Below are positions 1 through 8,911 of a stretch of DNA of 64,000 bases, piece after piece (the stretch's first letter is position 1; each line of letters starts with the position of its first letter). The translations under genes were made by a program, and so were the position numbers. Origin of the DNA: JAUUSJ01 sp964439395 (GTDB lineage: Bacteria; Bacillota; Clostridia; Lachnospirales; Lachnospiraceae); the NCBI GenBank assembly GCA_964439395.1, contig CAYTNV010000002.1:160108-224107 (forward strand), in the 5' to 3' direction. Below the pieces are notes generated by a model. The model had not been told where the DNA came from, ran no database searches, and was given only the letters and a program-made list of their open reading frames with translations.

Positions 1-1
1 T

Positions 2-352
2 TGCACACGTTGTCGTAAGTTTTACACAGCAAAAGAGGTAAAGGAATCGATTGGTGTGCCAAAATGTGACTGTGGAGGAATTATTAAGCCTGATGTTGTG
101 CTCTACGAGGAGGGATTAGATCAAGATATCATTCAAAATTCTGTTTGGCATATTCGCAATGCAGATACTCTAATAATTGGTGGAACCTCTCTTGTTGTTT
201 ATCCAGCAGCAGGATTGATTGATTATTTTAGAGGAGATAATTTGGTAGTAATTAATAAGTCTCCTACAAGTCGTGATAAACAGGCAGATTTATGTATTAA
301 TGGAAGCATTGGAGAGGTGCTTGGAGAAGCAGTTTTAGAAGATGAGAATTAG
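2..352 (+). CDS. Sir2-family NAD-dependent protein deacetylase, C-terminal part
   Basis: Open from the left edge with no start codon in the window, so the N-terminal Rossmann half lies upstream. The visible part has a CxxC pair (CTRC) and a CDC pair about 20 residues later, the four-Cys zinc site of sirtuins. It is followed by GGIIKPDVVLYEE, matching the sirtuin GxxRPxVVxFGE segment, and GGTSLVVYPAAGL, matching the GTSLxVxPAAxL NAD-binding loop. Sirtuins remove acyl groups from protein lysines using NAD. The ending (about 117 residues visible) looks complete. Family assignment is confident; the substrate is unknown. Confidence 0.9.
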   Translation, partial: CTRCRKFYTAKEVKESIGVPKCDCGGIIKPDVVLYEEGLDQDIIQNSVWHIRNADTLIIGGTSLVVYPAAGLIDYFRGDNLVVINKSPTSRDKQADLCINGSIGEVLGEAVLEDEN

Positions 353-566
353 AGATTTACTAGTATGAATTGAATTTTTATTCAAAGTTAAAAATATTTT
401 TTCAAAAAATTATAATTGTTTTCTAGCTTTTTCTAATTAAGGTTAGGGGAAATTTTTATTTTAATTACCTTATCAGCAAAAAGACGGAAAAAGAAGAAAG
501 AATAGAAAATTTTGCAGGAATTTCTACAATTTTTTTCATTTTACTCTGGGAGCTTATAATTAACAG

Positions 567-595
567 TTGACAGAATACCATGTTTTTGATAGAAT
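567..595 (+). promoter_or_regulatory. Sigma-A-type promoter of a short transcript
   Basis: TTGACA (567-572), 17-bp spacer, TAGAAT (590-595): an excellent vegetative promoter. Predicted start is near 602. No coding region follows before the terminator-like hairpin at 683-737, which suggests a stand-alone small RNA. Confidence 0.7.
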
Positions 596-601
596 CTAGT
601 T

Positions 602-737
602 TAGTGGAGCTTAGGGAAACAAAAAGAATGGAAAAATAAGATGAATTTTGAACTTATTTTTCTTTCAGCAAGATTGAAAAAGGCCGAGTGACCAAAGAGG
701 GGAACTGACTCTCACTATAGGTTACTTGGCTTTTTAT
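602..737 (+). ncRNA. Candidate small RNA (~135 nt) ending in a strong terminator-like hairpin
   Basis: Between the promoter at 567-595 and citrate synthase. It has a first hairpin (AAAAATAAG 632-640 with CTTATTTTT 653-661). A second long stem pairs GCCGAGTGACC (683-693) with GGTTACTTGGC (720-730), has an inner GAGGG/CTCTC helix, and is followed by TTTTT. I do not recognise it as 6S, SRP RNA, tmRNA or a known riboswitch. It could instead be a leader that terminates before citrate synthase. The structure is visible; the function is unknown. Confidence 0.45.
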
Positions 738-832
738 TCATACGAATAGCTTCGGGTTTTCTATGATATAAAATGCATATATTTTATAAGATTGCAGATA
801 GAGAAAAATTTAAAATACTAAGATGAAAGATA

Positions 833-866
833 AATATACTTATAAGAATTTGCTTATAAGTATATT
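833..866. promoter_or_regulatory. Perfect 14-bp inverted repeat upstream of citrate synthase
   Basis: AATATACTTATAAG (833-846), 6-nt loop, CTTATAAGTATATT (853-866), with no mismatch. A small CTCTG/CAGAG hairpin follows (867-882). There is no T-run, so it is more likely an operator or mRNA-stability hairpin in the 5' leader than a terminator. Confidence 0.5.
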
Positions 867-931
867 CTCTGTGTCAGCAGAGATGAATTATGGGGAAGGA
901 TATATCGGATATCAGGAAAGGAGCAGAATTT

Positions 932-2299
932 ATGAAGAATAAATTTTCAATAATTACACCAGAAGTAAAGCAGTTAGCACAGTTATGTGAAGAAAATAGT
1001 CAGATTGACTCATCCTTATATTCTAAGTATGATGTAAAAAGAGGACTTAGAGATAACGATGGTCAGGGTGTTTTGACGGGTCTTACAGAAGTTTCTAAGA
1101 TTAATTCTTATTATTTAGAGGATAAAGAAATTATTCCTATAGAAGGTAAATTATATTATCATGGAATTGATATTGAAGATTTAATAGATGGATTTATTAA
1201 AGAAGGAAGAAAGGGTTGCTTTGAGGAGGCAACATATCTATTATTATTTGGAAAATTGCCAAATAAAGATGAGATTGAGCAATTGAATCAAATTTTGGGA
1301 GAGTATCGAAAACTTCCGACAAATTTTGTTAGAGATATTATTTTAAAAGCACCAAGTAGAGATATGATGAATACACTTGCTAGAAGTATATTAACATTAT
1401 ATTCCTATGACGATAGAGCAGATGATACATCTATTCCAAATGTACTTCGCCAATGTCTACAGCTTATTGCTATTTCTCCACTTTTGGCAGTGTACGGATA
1501 TCAGGCATATAGTCATTATCATGATGGGAACAGTTTGTTTATCCATCCACCAGTGGCTGAGATGACAACGGCAGAAAATTTCCTACATATTTTGAGACCT
1601 GATGGTAAGTTTACAGAGCTAGAGGCAAAGGTTCTTGATATTGCGCTTGTTGTCCATGCGGAGCATGGTGGTGGAAATAACTCTACATTCACAACTCATG
1701 TTGTAACATCATCGGGGACAGATACATATTCTTCTATCGCAGCTTCTCTTGGTTCACTGAAAGGACCAAAACATGGTGGTGCGAATATCAAAGTAGTTAA
1801 GATGTTTGATGAAATCAAGAGAAATGTAAAGAACTGGGAAGATGAGGAGGAAGTAGCAGCTTACTTGGAGGCTATTTTGGATAAGAAAGCATTTGATAAA
1901 TCAGGTCTTATCTATGGTATTGGACATGCAATTTATTCTGTATCTGATCCTAGAGCGAAAGTATTTAAGGACTTTGTTGAAAAGCTTTCTGTAGAAAAAG
2001 GAATGTTAAAGGAGTTTAAGCTTTATGATATGGTAGAGAGAATTGCGCCACAGCTTATGGCAAAGAAGAGAAAAATGAATAAGCCAGTCAGTGCAAATGT
2101 CGATTTTTATAGTGGATTTGTGTACGGTATGCTTGATCTTCCACTTGAGCTTTATACACCAATTTTTGCGATTGCTCGTATGGCAGGATGGAGTGCACAC
2201 CGTTTAGAGGAGTTAATTAACGGCGGTAAAATTATTCGTCCAGCTTATAAGGCTGTTGCAAAGAATCAAAAATATATACCTCTTGATGAGAGAAAATAA
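932..2299 (+). CDS. gltA: Citrate synthase
   Basis: Catalyses condensation of acetyl-CoA and oxaloacetate, in the cytoplasm; in strict anaerobes usually feeding 2-oxoglutarate/glutamate synthesis. The 455-residue protein carries the citrate-synthase signatures HAEHGGGNNSTFTTHVV, GSLKGPKHGGAN and YGIGHAIYSVSDPR, plus DFYSGFVYGMLDLP, so the catalytic His pair and Asp region are present. The length is typical of clostridial type enzymes with an N-terminal extension. Start chosen at 932: GGAAAGGAG lies 8 nt upstream. An upstream in-frame ATG at 890 has no Shine-Dalgarno site. A palindrome sits in its leader. A 2-methylcitrate synthase activity cannot be excluded from sequence. Confidence 0.93.
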   Translation: MKNKFSIITPEVKQLAQLCEENSQIDSSLYSKYDVKRGLRDNDGQGVLTGLTEVSKINSYYLEDKEIIPIEGKLYYHGIDIEDLIDGFIKEGRKGCFEEATYLLLFGKLPNKDEIEQLNQILGEYRKLPTNFVRDIILKAPSRDMMNTLARSILTLYSYDDRADDTSIPNVLRQCLQLIAISPLLAVYGYQAYSHYHDGNSLFIHPPVAEMTTAENFLHILRPDGKFTELEAKVLDIALVVHAEHGGGNNSTFTTHVVTSSGTDTYSSIAASLGSLKGPKHGGANIKVVKMFDEIKRNVKNWEDEEEVAAYLEAILDKKAFDKSGLIYGIGHAIYSVSDPRAKVFKDFVEKLSVEKGMLKEFKLYDMVERIAPQLMAKKRKMNKPVSANVDFYSGFVYGMLDLPLELYTPIFAIARMAGWSAHRLEELINGGKIIRPAYKAVAKNQKYIPLDERK

Positions 2300-2306
2300 G
2301 ATTTTT

Positions 2307-2345
2307 GGAGACTATAATTCAAAGTTGAATTATGGTCTCTTTCTA
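2307..2345 (+). terminator. Rho-independent terminator after citrate synthase
   Basis: 15-bp stem GAGACTATAATTCAA (2308-2322) / TTGAATTATGGTCTC (2325-2339) with one G-T pair, then TTTCT. Confidence 0.75.
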
Positions 2346-2349
2346 TGTA

Positions 2350-2390
2350 TTGACAAAACTATATTTTCATAATATACTTTGATTATCAAA
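2350..2390 (+). promoter_or_regulatory. fabH promoter with FabT-like operator
   Basis: TTGACA (2350-2355), 17-bp spacer, TATACT (2373-2378). The palindrome TTTGATTATCAAA (2378-2390) overlaps the end of the -10 and the expected start site. It equals the core of the FabT (MarR-family fatty-acid repressor) box known from streptococci. Repression of fabH by a FabT homologue encoded elsewhere is inferred. Confidence 0.65.
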
Positions 2391-2424
2391 ATAATTTTAT
2401 ATATTTTCTATTGGGAGGAAAGAG

Positions 2425-3474
2425 ATGTCAATTAAGATATTAGGAACAGGAAGTTATTTTCCTGCTCATTTTATGATAAATAAAGATTTAGAAAAGATTG
2501 TGGAAACGAATGATGAGTGGATTCGTACAAGAACAGGGATTGAGAAAAGACATATTGCAAGCAATGAGAGCACGGCAGATATGGCGACAAAGGCAGCGAA
2601 AAAGGCAATTGAGATGGCAGAAATTTCGGCAGAAGAGATTGATTTGATTATCACAGCGACTCTGTCAGGAGATTATCACACACCTAGTACAGCTTGTCTT
2701 GTGCAGGCAAAACTGGGAGCGAAGAATGCGGTCTGCTTTGATTTAAATGCCGCTTGTTCAGGATTTTTATTTTCTATGAATACGGCAGTTACCTATATGC
2801 AGACGGGGATGGCAAAGACAGCTTTAATTATTGGAGCGGAAACATTATCAAAGCTCGTAGATTGGACGGATCGAACTTCCTGTATTTTATTTGGAGATGG
2901 AGCAGGAGCTGCAATTCTTTCTTATAATTTAGAGCATCTAGAATCAGATTTTTTAGAAATTTTGCAAAATAATAGTCAATTTTCAAAGAAAAACAATCTA
3001 GGTGATTCTGCTGGAAAAATTGAAAAATATACAGCTGTCTTATATTCTGACGGAACACGAGCAGGGGCGTTGACCTGTGAGGAAGAATTGCTTTCTAATC
3101 CTTTTGTAGAACCAGATAGGAAATCTAATAAAATCCAGATGGATGGACAGGCCATTTTTAAGTTTGCAGTGAAAAATGTGACAATATGTATTAACGAAGT
3201 ATTAGAAAAAGCCAATATACCGAAAGAAGAGATTAAATATTTTATTTTGCATCAGGCAAACGAAAGAATTATTCAATCGATTTCTAAAAAGTTAAAGTTG
3301 CCAATTGAGAGATTTCCGATGAATTTAGCGGAATGTGGCAATACCTCCTCTGCCAGCATCCCAATTTTACTGGACGATTTGAATCGAAAGGGAATGCTAG
3401 AAAGAGGAGATAAAATTGTACTATCTGGTTTTGGTGGAGGGCTCACCTGGGGTGCAGCCTACTTAGAATGGTAG
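2425..3474 (+). CDS. fabH: 3-oxoacyl-[acyl-carrier-protein] synthase III
   Basis: Initiates type II fatty-acid synthesis by condensing acyl-CoA with malonyl-ACP. Active-site Cys111 in LNAACSGF, His276 in ILHQAN and Asn306 in ECGNTSSAS form the expected Cys-His-Asn triad, and GFGGGLTWGA closes the fold. At 349 residues it is 20-30 longer than usual. The surplus is a charged, Asn-rich stretch at about residues 170-205. GGGAGGAAAG precedes the ATG by 5-6 nt. It stands alone here, behind its own regulated promoter, and converges on spoIVA with a 10-bp gap. Confidence 0.95.
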   Translation: MSIKILGTGSYFPAHFMINKDLEKIVETNDEWIRTRTGIEKRHIASNESTADMATKAAKKAIEMAEISAEEIDLIITATLSGDYHTPSTACLVQAKLGAKNAVCFDLNAACSGFLFSMNTAVTYMQTGMAKTALIIGAETLSKLVDWTDRTSCILFGDGAGAAILSYNLEHLESDFLEILQNNSQFSKKNNLGDSAGKIEKYTAVLYSDGTRAGALTCEEELLSNPFVEPDRKSNKIQMDGQAIFKFAVKNVTICINEVLEKANIPKEEIKYFILHQANERIIQSISKKLKLPIERFPMNLAECGNTSSASIPILLDDLNRKGMLERGDKIVLSGFGGGLTWGAAYLEW

Positions 3475-3484
3475 GAGCAGAGTA

Positions 3485-4960
3485 TTAGATAATAATACAA
3501 ACCATACCACCATTACTGTCATTTACAATTTTCTCCATCGTATTTTGCAGTTTTTGTTGGCTCTCTTCCGTCATTTTTGAGGCTTTTGTCTGAATACCTT
3601 CGCCGACAAGCTGTTCGAGAGTTTTTCCAAAAATATTGACTTGCCAGATGCCGTCAGGATTGTCGGCAGTTGCACCAGCTTCGATATAGCGAATGAGGTC
3701 ATTTGCTTGATCCTCAGAGCCCGCAATTGGTGCAATTTCTGTTGTGAGATTTGCTCGAATTAAATGGATGGATGGAGCTTTTGCCTTAATTTTTACTCCA
3801 AATTTATTGCCATGTCGAATCACTGTCGGTTCATCGATAGTGATTTCTTTTTTGGATGGGGAGACGACGCCGTATCCCTTTTCTTTCACAGATTTGAGAG
3901 CAGTGGCAACTTTATCGTACTCTGTTTTTTGCTTTGCAAGTTCTTTCATAATGGAAATGAACTCATATTCGTTAGAAATTGGGAGGCCGATAATATCACT
4001 TAGAATTTGGTAATAGTATTTATCATCAAATTCAATAGAAATATCTACCATACCTGTATCCATATGTACGGTGTGAATTTTTATCTTAGTAATATATTCG
4101 TTTAGAGGAAATTCTTTATCGTAGAGATCTTTCATTTTATTATTTTCTTTTAGAATATCCTTTACAGTTGTAATAAGTGAAGATTTGAGCCAATGTGTGT
4201 TTGATAAAATTTCCACCCATTTTGGAATAAAAAAGGAAAAAGAAAGGATTGGAAATTCAAGTAAGATGGAGTTTAAAATATGATGAATATCTTCTTTTTT
4301 TAACTGCTCGCAATTAATGGGGATAACAGTGCAATTATGAGCGTTAGAAATTTGCATAGCAAGCGCCTTCGTCTCCTGAGAGAAAGGGCGAGAGGAGTTT
4401 AGCAAAACAATGAAAGGCTTATGTAAAGCGGTCAATTCTTCAATTGTTTTTTTCTCGGGAGCTTCGTACGAGGAGCGTTCTAAATCTCCGAAGGAACCGT
4501 CGCAGGTTACAACAATGCCAATTGTAGAATGCTCTGTGATAACCTTTTTTGTGCCAATCTCCGCTGCTTTTGTAAATGGGATTTCATGATCAAACCAAGG
4601 AGTTTTTACAAGACGTTCTTTGCTTTCCTCTAAATGTCCGGTTGCCCCAGATGCCATATATCCGACACAGTCAATCATGCGGATTTTCAGACTGATATCA
4701 TCATTGATTTTAATTTTAGCTGCATCTTTTGGGATGAATTTTGGTTCGGTTGTCATAATTGTTTTTCCTTGGGCGGATTGAGGAAGCTCATCTTTTGTTC
4801 TCTCTCTTTCAGATTCTTTTTCCATATGCGGGAGAACTAAGAGTTCCATAAAATGCTTGATAAAGGTGGATTTTCCAGTTCTCACAGGACCAACGACACC
4901 GATGTAGATATCACCGCCAGTTCGGGCGGCAATATCATTATAGATAGAAAATTGTTGCAT
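3485..4960 (-). CDS. spoIVA: Stage IV sporulation protein A (spore coat morphogenetic ATPase)
   Basis: SpoIVA polymerises on the forespore surface using ATP to form the base of the coat. The 491-residue length matches the family. A Walker A motif GPVRTGKST lies at about residues 24-32, an IDCVGYMASGATGH segment follows in the GTPase-like domain, and the C-terminus ends hydrophobic (GGMVCIII), as expected for the SpoVM-interacting tail. AAGGAGG precedes the ATG. In Bacillus it is expressed from sigma-E promoters in the mother cell; I could not identify a convincing sigma-E site in the 280-bp divergent region with rnhA. Its presence marks the organism as a spore former. Confidence 0.97.
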   Translation of the reverse strand: MQQFSIYNDIAARTGGDIYIGVVGPVRTGKSTFIKHFMELLVLPHMEKESERERTKDELPQSAQGKTIMTTEPKFIPKDAAKIKINDDISLKIRMIDCVGYMASGATGHLEESKERLVKTPWFDHEIPFTKAAEIGTKKVITEHSTIGIVVTCDGSFGDLERSSYEAPEKKTIEELTALHKPFIVLLNSSRPFSQETKALAMQISNAHNCTVIPINCEQLKKEDIHHILNSILLEFPILSFSFFIPKWVEILSNTHWLKSSLITTVKDILKENNKMKDLYDKEFPLNEYITKIKIHTVHMDTGMVDISIEFDDKYYYQILSDIIGLPISNEYEFISIMKELAKQKTEYDKVATALKSVKEKGYGVVSPSKKEITIDEPTVIRHGNKFGVKIKAKAPSIHLIRANLTTEIAPIAGSEDQANDLIRYIEAGATADNPDGIWQVNIFGKTLEQLVGEGIQTKASKMTEESQQKLQNTMEKIVNDSNGGMVCIII

Positions 4961-5239
4961 AAAATGCCTCCTTATTAAGATGGACTATAAGTTTTTAGGA
5001 AGAAAGTCAAATAGTTTTATAAATTGTAGACTGTGTAGGGACTTTCTTACAAGATTCTTAAACTATTGGAAATACTTTGCTTTTTAGCCTGGAGTATAGT
5101 ATGATAGCATATGTTATCGCAAGTATATTTTTTGATATAGTTGTAGTAATTTATTTCTGTCAATGCACAGATATAATGTATATATTTTATAGTTATTATA
5201 TGCGAATTCAAAAATAGTTATGATAGAGGTGAGGAGAAA

Positions 5240-5713
5240 ATGAAAGTGACAATCTATACGGACGGAGCAGCGAGAGGAAATCCAAATGGTCCAGGAGGTT
5301 ACGGAACGATTCTTTCCTATACTGATACAAAGGGCGTTGTACATGAGAGAGAGAAGAGCGCTGGTTATAAAAAAACGACGAATAATCGAATGGAATTAAT
5401 GGCAGTTATTATAGGATTAGAGTCTTTGATTAAGCCTTGTGAAGTGACTGTGTATTCTGATTCGCAGTATGTTATAAATGCTTTTGAGAAAAAATGGATT
5501 GATGGATGGATTAAGAAGGGATGGAAGCGAGGAAAAAACGAGGAAGTGAAAAATGTTGACCTTTGGAAAAGACTTTTGGAGGCGATGAAGCCACATAAAG
5601 TGAAGTTTATCTGGGTGAAAGGTCATGCGGGGCATCCAGAAAATGAAAGATGTGATAAATTAGCGACAATGGCGGCGGATGGAGATAATTTGTTAGATGA
5701 TATTAAAGAATAA
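5240..5713 (+). CDS. rnhA: Ribonuclease HI
   Basis: Degrades the RNA strand of RNA-DNA hybrids (R-loops, primers). The catalytic carboxylates are visible: Asp8 in YTDGAARGNP, Glu52 in NNRMEL, Asp74 in YSDSQYV and Asp139, with His129 in VKGHAGHPENE. The 157-residue length is typical. AGAGGTGAGGAG precedes the ATG. Divergent from spoIVA. Confidence 0.96.
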   Translation: MKVTIYTDGAARGNPNGPGGYGTILSYTDTKGVVHEREKSAGYKKTTNNRMELMAVIIGLESLIKPCEVTVYSDSQYVINAFEKKWIDGWIKKGWKRGKNEEVKNVDLWKRLLEAMKPHKVKFIWVKGHAGHPENERCDKLATMAADGDNLLDDIKE

Positions 5714-5893
5714 TAGGATGAATTATGACCAAATATTTTATATTAGGTTGAGACGATAGTCGAAATTTCTATTCATAAATATAAAAACTATCGCATAGAC
5801 TAATAGAGTGGTGCTTTCGAAAGACTTAGGCAGAACTAATAAAAATTTCCTTAAAAAAAATGAAAATTTAACAAAAAGGACAAAGAAATATGG

Positions 5894-5899
5894 TATACT
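5894..5899 (+). promoter_or_regulatory. Extended -10 element before the alarmone synthetase gene
   Basis: TGG-TATACT (5891-5899) has the TGn extension and lies about 70 bp upstream of the start codon at 5972. No well-spaced -35 is visible. Confidence 0.4.
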
Positions 5900-5971
5900 G
5901 TCTAAAGATGGGTAATAAAAAATGAGGAAGGGCAAAGACCAAGTAAGATATAGTATAGAGAGGTGACTTAT

Positions 5972-6775
5972 ATGGAAATGCAGCTTTGGAGGGAGATTCT
6001 AGATCCGTATCAATTAGCTGTAGATGAGCTAGTTGTAAAATTTAATCATATCATACAAGAGCATCGTAGCTTAGGCCTTTATTCTCCGATTGAACAGGTA
6101 AATGGTAGAGTAAAAAGTATATCTAGTATTTTAGATAAATTGCAGAAAAAGCAGATTAATATCAATCAACTAGAAGAAAAGATTGAAGATATCGCGGGCG
6201 TTCGTATCATTTGTCAGTTTACTGAGGACATCGAAAAGGTCGTAGAGCTGATTCGAAATCGAAGCGATATGAAGATAAAAAGTGTAAAAGATTATGTGAC
6301 AAATGCAAAGGATAGTGGATACCGAAGCTATCATATGATTGTCTATTATGATGTGAACACAATTCATGGAGTGAAGAAATTACAGGTGGAAATTCAAGTT
6401 CGAACATTGGCGATGAATTTCTGGGCGACTGTAGAGCACTCCCTACAGTATAAATACAAATATAATATACCAAATCATATAAAACAAAAGTTGACAAATG
6501 CGGCGGATGCCATTATTCTGTTAGATAAAGAGATGTCCACAGTCCGAGATGAGATTATGGATGCTCAAAATTCTTTCCAGATGAAGGCAAGTATCGTGGC
6601 AGATATTTTGACTAATATTCAAAATCTATACCGAGTTGCCAATAAGAGGGAAGTTGTGAAGATTCAAGATGAGTTTTACAGAGTATATCAGATGGGTAAT
6701 ATTGAGGAGTTGACGCATTTTAATAAGCAACTCGATATCATTTCCGAGGGATATAAAGCGCAAAGCCTACAATAA
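5972..6775 (+). CDS. GTP pyrophosphokinase, small alarmone synthetase (RelP/RelQ type)
   Basis: Makes (p)ppGpp from ATP and GTP/GDP. At 267 residues it holds only the RelA/SpoT synthetase domain: DIAGVRIICQF, KDYVTNAKDSGYRSYH, VEIQVRT and FWATVEHSLQYKY, the motifs that bind the substrates. There is no HD hydrolase domain, and no TGS or ACT region. ATG at 5972 is chosen because AGAGGTG lies 7 nt upstream; a GTG three codons earlier would fall inside that site. Single-gene unit with its own leader. Confidence 0.93.
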   Translation: MEMQLWREILDPYQLAVDELVVKFNHIIQEHRSLGLYSPIEQVNGRVKSISSILDKLQKKQININQLEEKIEDIAGVRIICQFTEDIEKVVELIRNRSDMKIKSVKDYVTNAKDSGYRSYHMIVYYDVNTIHGVKKLQVEIQVRTLAMNFWATVEHSLQYKYKYNIPNHIKQKLTNAADAIILLDKEMSTVRDEIMDAQNSFQMKASIVADILTNIQNLYRVANKREVVKIQDEFYRVYQMGNIEELTHFNKQLDIISEGYKAQSLQ

Positions 6776-6813
6776 TAATAGATAGTTTTGAAAATTAGGA
6801 GGAAGATTAGAAT

Positions 6814-8181
6814 ATGATATTGCCACAAGCATTTGAAGAACGGATGAAAAATATGCTTCAATCAGAGTTTGATGAATATCTTGCAAGTTTTGAGCAGTCA
6901 AGATGGAATGGACTTCGAGTGAATCGACTCAAGATGGAGGCAAAAACATTTTATGAGGAAGCACCGTTTTCTCTAGATCCAGTTCCTTGGTGTGAAAATG
7001 GATTTTATTATAAGAGAGAGGAAAACTTGTCGAGACATCCGTTTTATCATGCGGGATTGTATTACATACAAGAGCCAAGCGCAATGTCGACGGCAAGTTT
7101 TCTTCCTGTTTGTCCAGGGGATAAAGTATTAGATCTCTGTGCAGCTCCTGGTGGAAAGAGCACAGAACTCGGTGGGAAATTAATGGGAGAGGGACTTTTG
7201 GTAAGCAACGATATTAGTATTTCAAGAACAAAAGCGCTTCTTCATAATATTGAGATGGCGGGCATCAGTAATGTGTTGGTTTTGAGTGAGGAACCAGCCA
7301 AGCTGGTGCCTAGATTTCGTGGATTTTTCGATAAGATTTTGGTGGATGCCCCATGCTCAGGAGAGGGAATGTTTCGAAAAGACCCAGCGATGGTAAAGGA
7401 GTGGAGCGAAGAAAAGGTTACACTGTATAGCGGAATCCAAAAGGAGATTATTGTACAGGCAGCTAAGATGTTAAAGCCGGGTGGTAAGCTTATCTATTCT
7501 ACTTGTACCTTTGCTCCGGATGAAAATGAAAAGACCGTGGAGCATTTATTAAGGGAATGTGAGGATATGTTCTTAATAGAGCTTCCGATGGTGGAAGGAT
7601 TTGATACAGGTCATCCTGAATGGGGGGATACTGGCAACGAGGAGCTTAGAAAATGTAGGCGAATTTGGCCACATAAAGTGAAAGGAGAGGGGCATTTTGT
7701 TGCACTTTTTGAGAAGAGAACAGATAGTCTGTCTTATCCAGTGAAACGATACACGTATCAAACTTCGAAATTGACAAAAGAATTAGAGCAATTTCTTTTG
7801 GATGCCAATCTTCATCTAGATAAAAAACGTATTGAAATCCACGGGGAAAAAGTATTTTATATGCCGGAAAATTTGCCAGATATTAAAGGGTTTCGCATTG
7901 TGAGGGCAGGGCTATTTCTTGGATATGTAAAGAAGAAGAGATTCGAGCCCTCTCAGGCTTTTGCCATGTCTCTTCAAGAGGGAGAGTTTCAAAAGCGAAT
8001 TAATTTTTCTTTATCAGATGAAAATGTGATTCGATATCTAAAAGGAGAGACGATAAATGTGGAGGGAGAAAATGGATATGCACTCGTCTGCGTGGAAAAC
8101 CACCCGCTTGGATTTGGAAAGTTAAATAGAGGAGTTTTGAAAAATAAATATAATCCAAGCTGGCGTTTGATGAGGGGATAG
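6814..8181 (+). CDS. RsmB/RsmF-family rRNA (cytosine-C5)-methyltransferase
   Basis: SAM-dependent m5C methylation of ribosomal RNA. SAM site LDLCAAPGGKST (about residues 107-118), motif IV DAPCSGEGMFRKDP and motif VI STCTFAPDENE contain the two cysteines typical of m5C RNA enzymes. A C-terminal extension of about 150 residues after the catalytic core matches the RsmF/YebU layout. It ends 2 nt before the RsuA-like gene, so the two RNA-modification genes are probably cotranscribed with the HAD gene that follows. Confidence 0.9.
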   Translation: MILPQAFEERMKNMLQSEFDEYLASFEQSRWNGLRVNRLKMEAKTFYEEAPFSLDPVPWCENGFYYKREENLSRHPFYHAGLYYIQEPSAMSTASFLPVCPGDKVLDLCAAPGGKSTELGGKLMGEGLLVSNDISISRTKALLHNIEMAGISNVLVLSEEPAKLVPRFRGFFDKILVDAPCSGEGMFRKDPAMVKEWSEEKVTLYSGIQKEIIVQAAKMLKPGGKLIYSTCTFAPDENEKTVEHLLRECEDMFLIELPMVEGFDTGHPEWGDTGNEELRKCRRIWPHKVKGEGHFVALFEKRTDSLSYPVKRYTYQTSKLTKELEQFLLDANLHLDKKRIEIHGEKVFYMPENLPDIKGFRIVRAGLFLGYVKKKRFEPSQAFAMSLQEGEFQKRINFSLSDENVIRYLKGETINVEGENGYALVCVENHPLGFGKLNRGVLKNKYNPSWRLMRG

Positions 8182-8183
8182 CA

Positions 8184-8907
8184 ATGAAAGAGATAATACG
8201 TTTAGATAAATATTTGGCAGATATGAATCTTGGAACAAGAGCAAAGGTAAAAGAATATATTAAAAAAGGAAAAGTTCATATAAATGGGCAGATACAAAAA
8301 AAACCAGAGATAAAAGTAAATATTCATCAAGATAAGATTTTAGTTGACGGAAAACAAGTAAAGTATATAAGCTATGAGTACTATATGCTTTATAAGCCAA
8401 AGGGAGTTGTGTCTGCCACGCAAGATAAGAGAGATAAAACAGTCATTGATTTAATATTTGGGAAAAATAGAAAAGATTTATTTCCTGTGGGACGCCTAGA
8501 TAAGGATACGGAAGGGTTACTTTTAATCACGAATGACGGAGAATTGGCACATAGATTATTATCCCCCCAAAAAACATGTGCAAAAGACCTATTTTGCCAA
8601 AATTCAAGGGGCTGTTACAGAGGAAGATGTAGAGAAATTTAGAGAAGGAATCGATATTGGAGAGGAGAAATTGACTCTTCCAGCAAAACTTTCTATACTC
8701 AAAATGGGAGCTATCTCAGAGGTAAAAGTAACGATTGTGGAAGGAAAGTTTCACCAAGTTAAGAGAATGTTTGCGGCGGTTGGAAAGCCAGTTCTCTATC
8801 TCAAGAGATTATCGATGGGATCTTTGGTGCTGGATGAGAGTCTGAAAAAAGGAGAGTATCGTCCTCTTACGGAGAAGGAAAAAAGGGAGCTTTTCGAAGG
8901 GAGATGA
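8184..8907 (+). pseudogene. RsuA-family 16S rRNA pseudouridine synthase, frameshifted in a C6-A6 tract
   Basis: The N-terminal S4 domain (RLDKYLADMNLGTRAKVK) and the catalytic GRLDKDTEGLLLITNDG lie in one frame. The rest, KKHVQKTYFAKIQGAVTEEDV through VTIVEGKFHQVKRMF, continues in the +1 frame. The break is at the run of six C and six A (8563-8574); one base fewer restores a full-length enzyme of about 240 residues. The flanks look intact and conserved. This suggests a sequencing error, slippage-based phase variation or a very recent mutation, not old decay. The gene overlaps the 5-nt gap to the HAD gene tightly. Confidence 0.8.
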
Positions 8908-8911
8908 GAAA

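Noticed and set aside
890..931. Upstream ATG start for citrate synthase
   Set aside because: No Shine-Dalgarno sequence, while the ATG at 932 has GGAAAGGAG at ideal distance.
4961..5239. Sigma-E promoter of spoIVA
   Set aside because: CATACTAT on the minus strand near 5093-5100 resembles a -10, but no -35 at the correct spacing could be matched.
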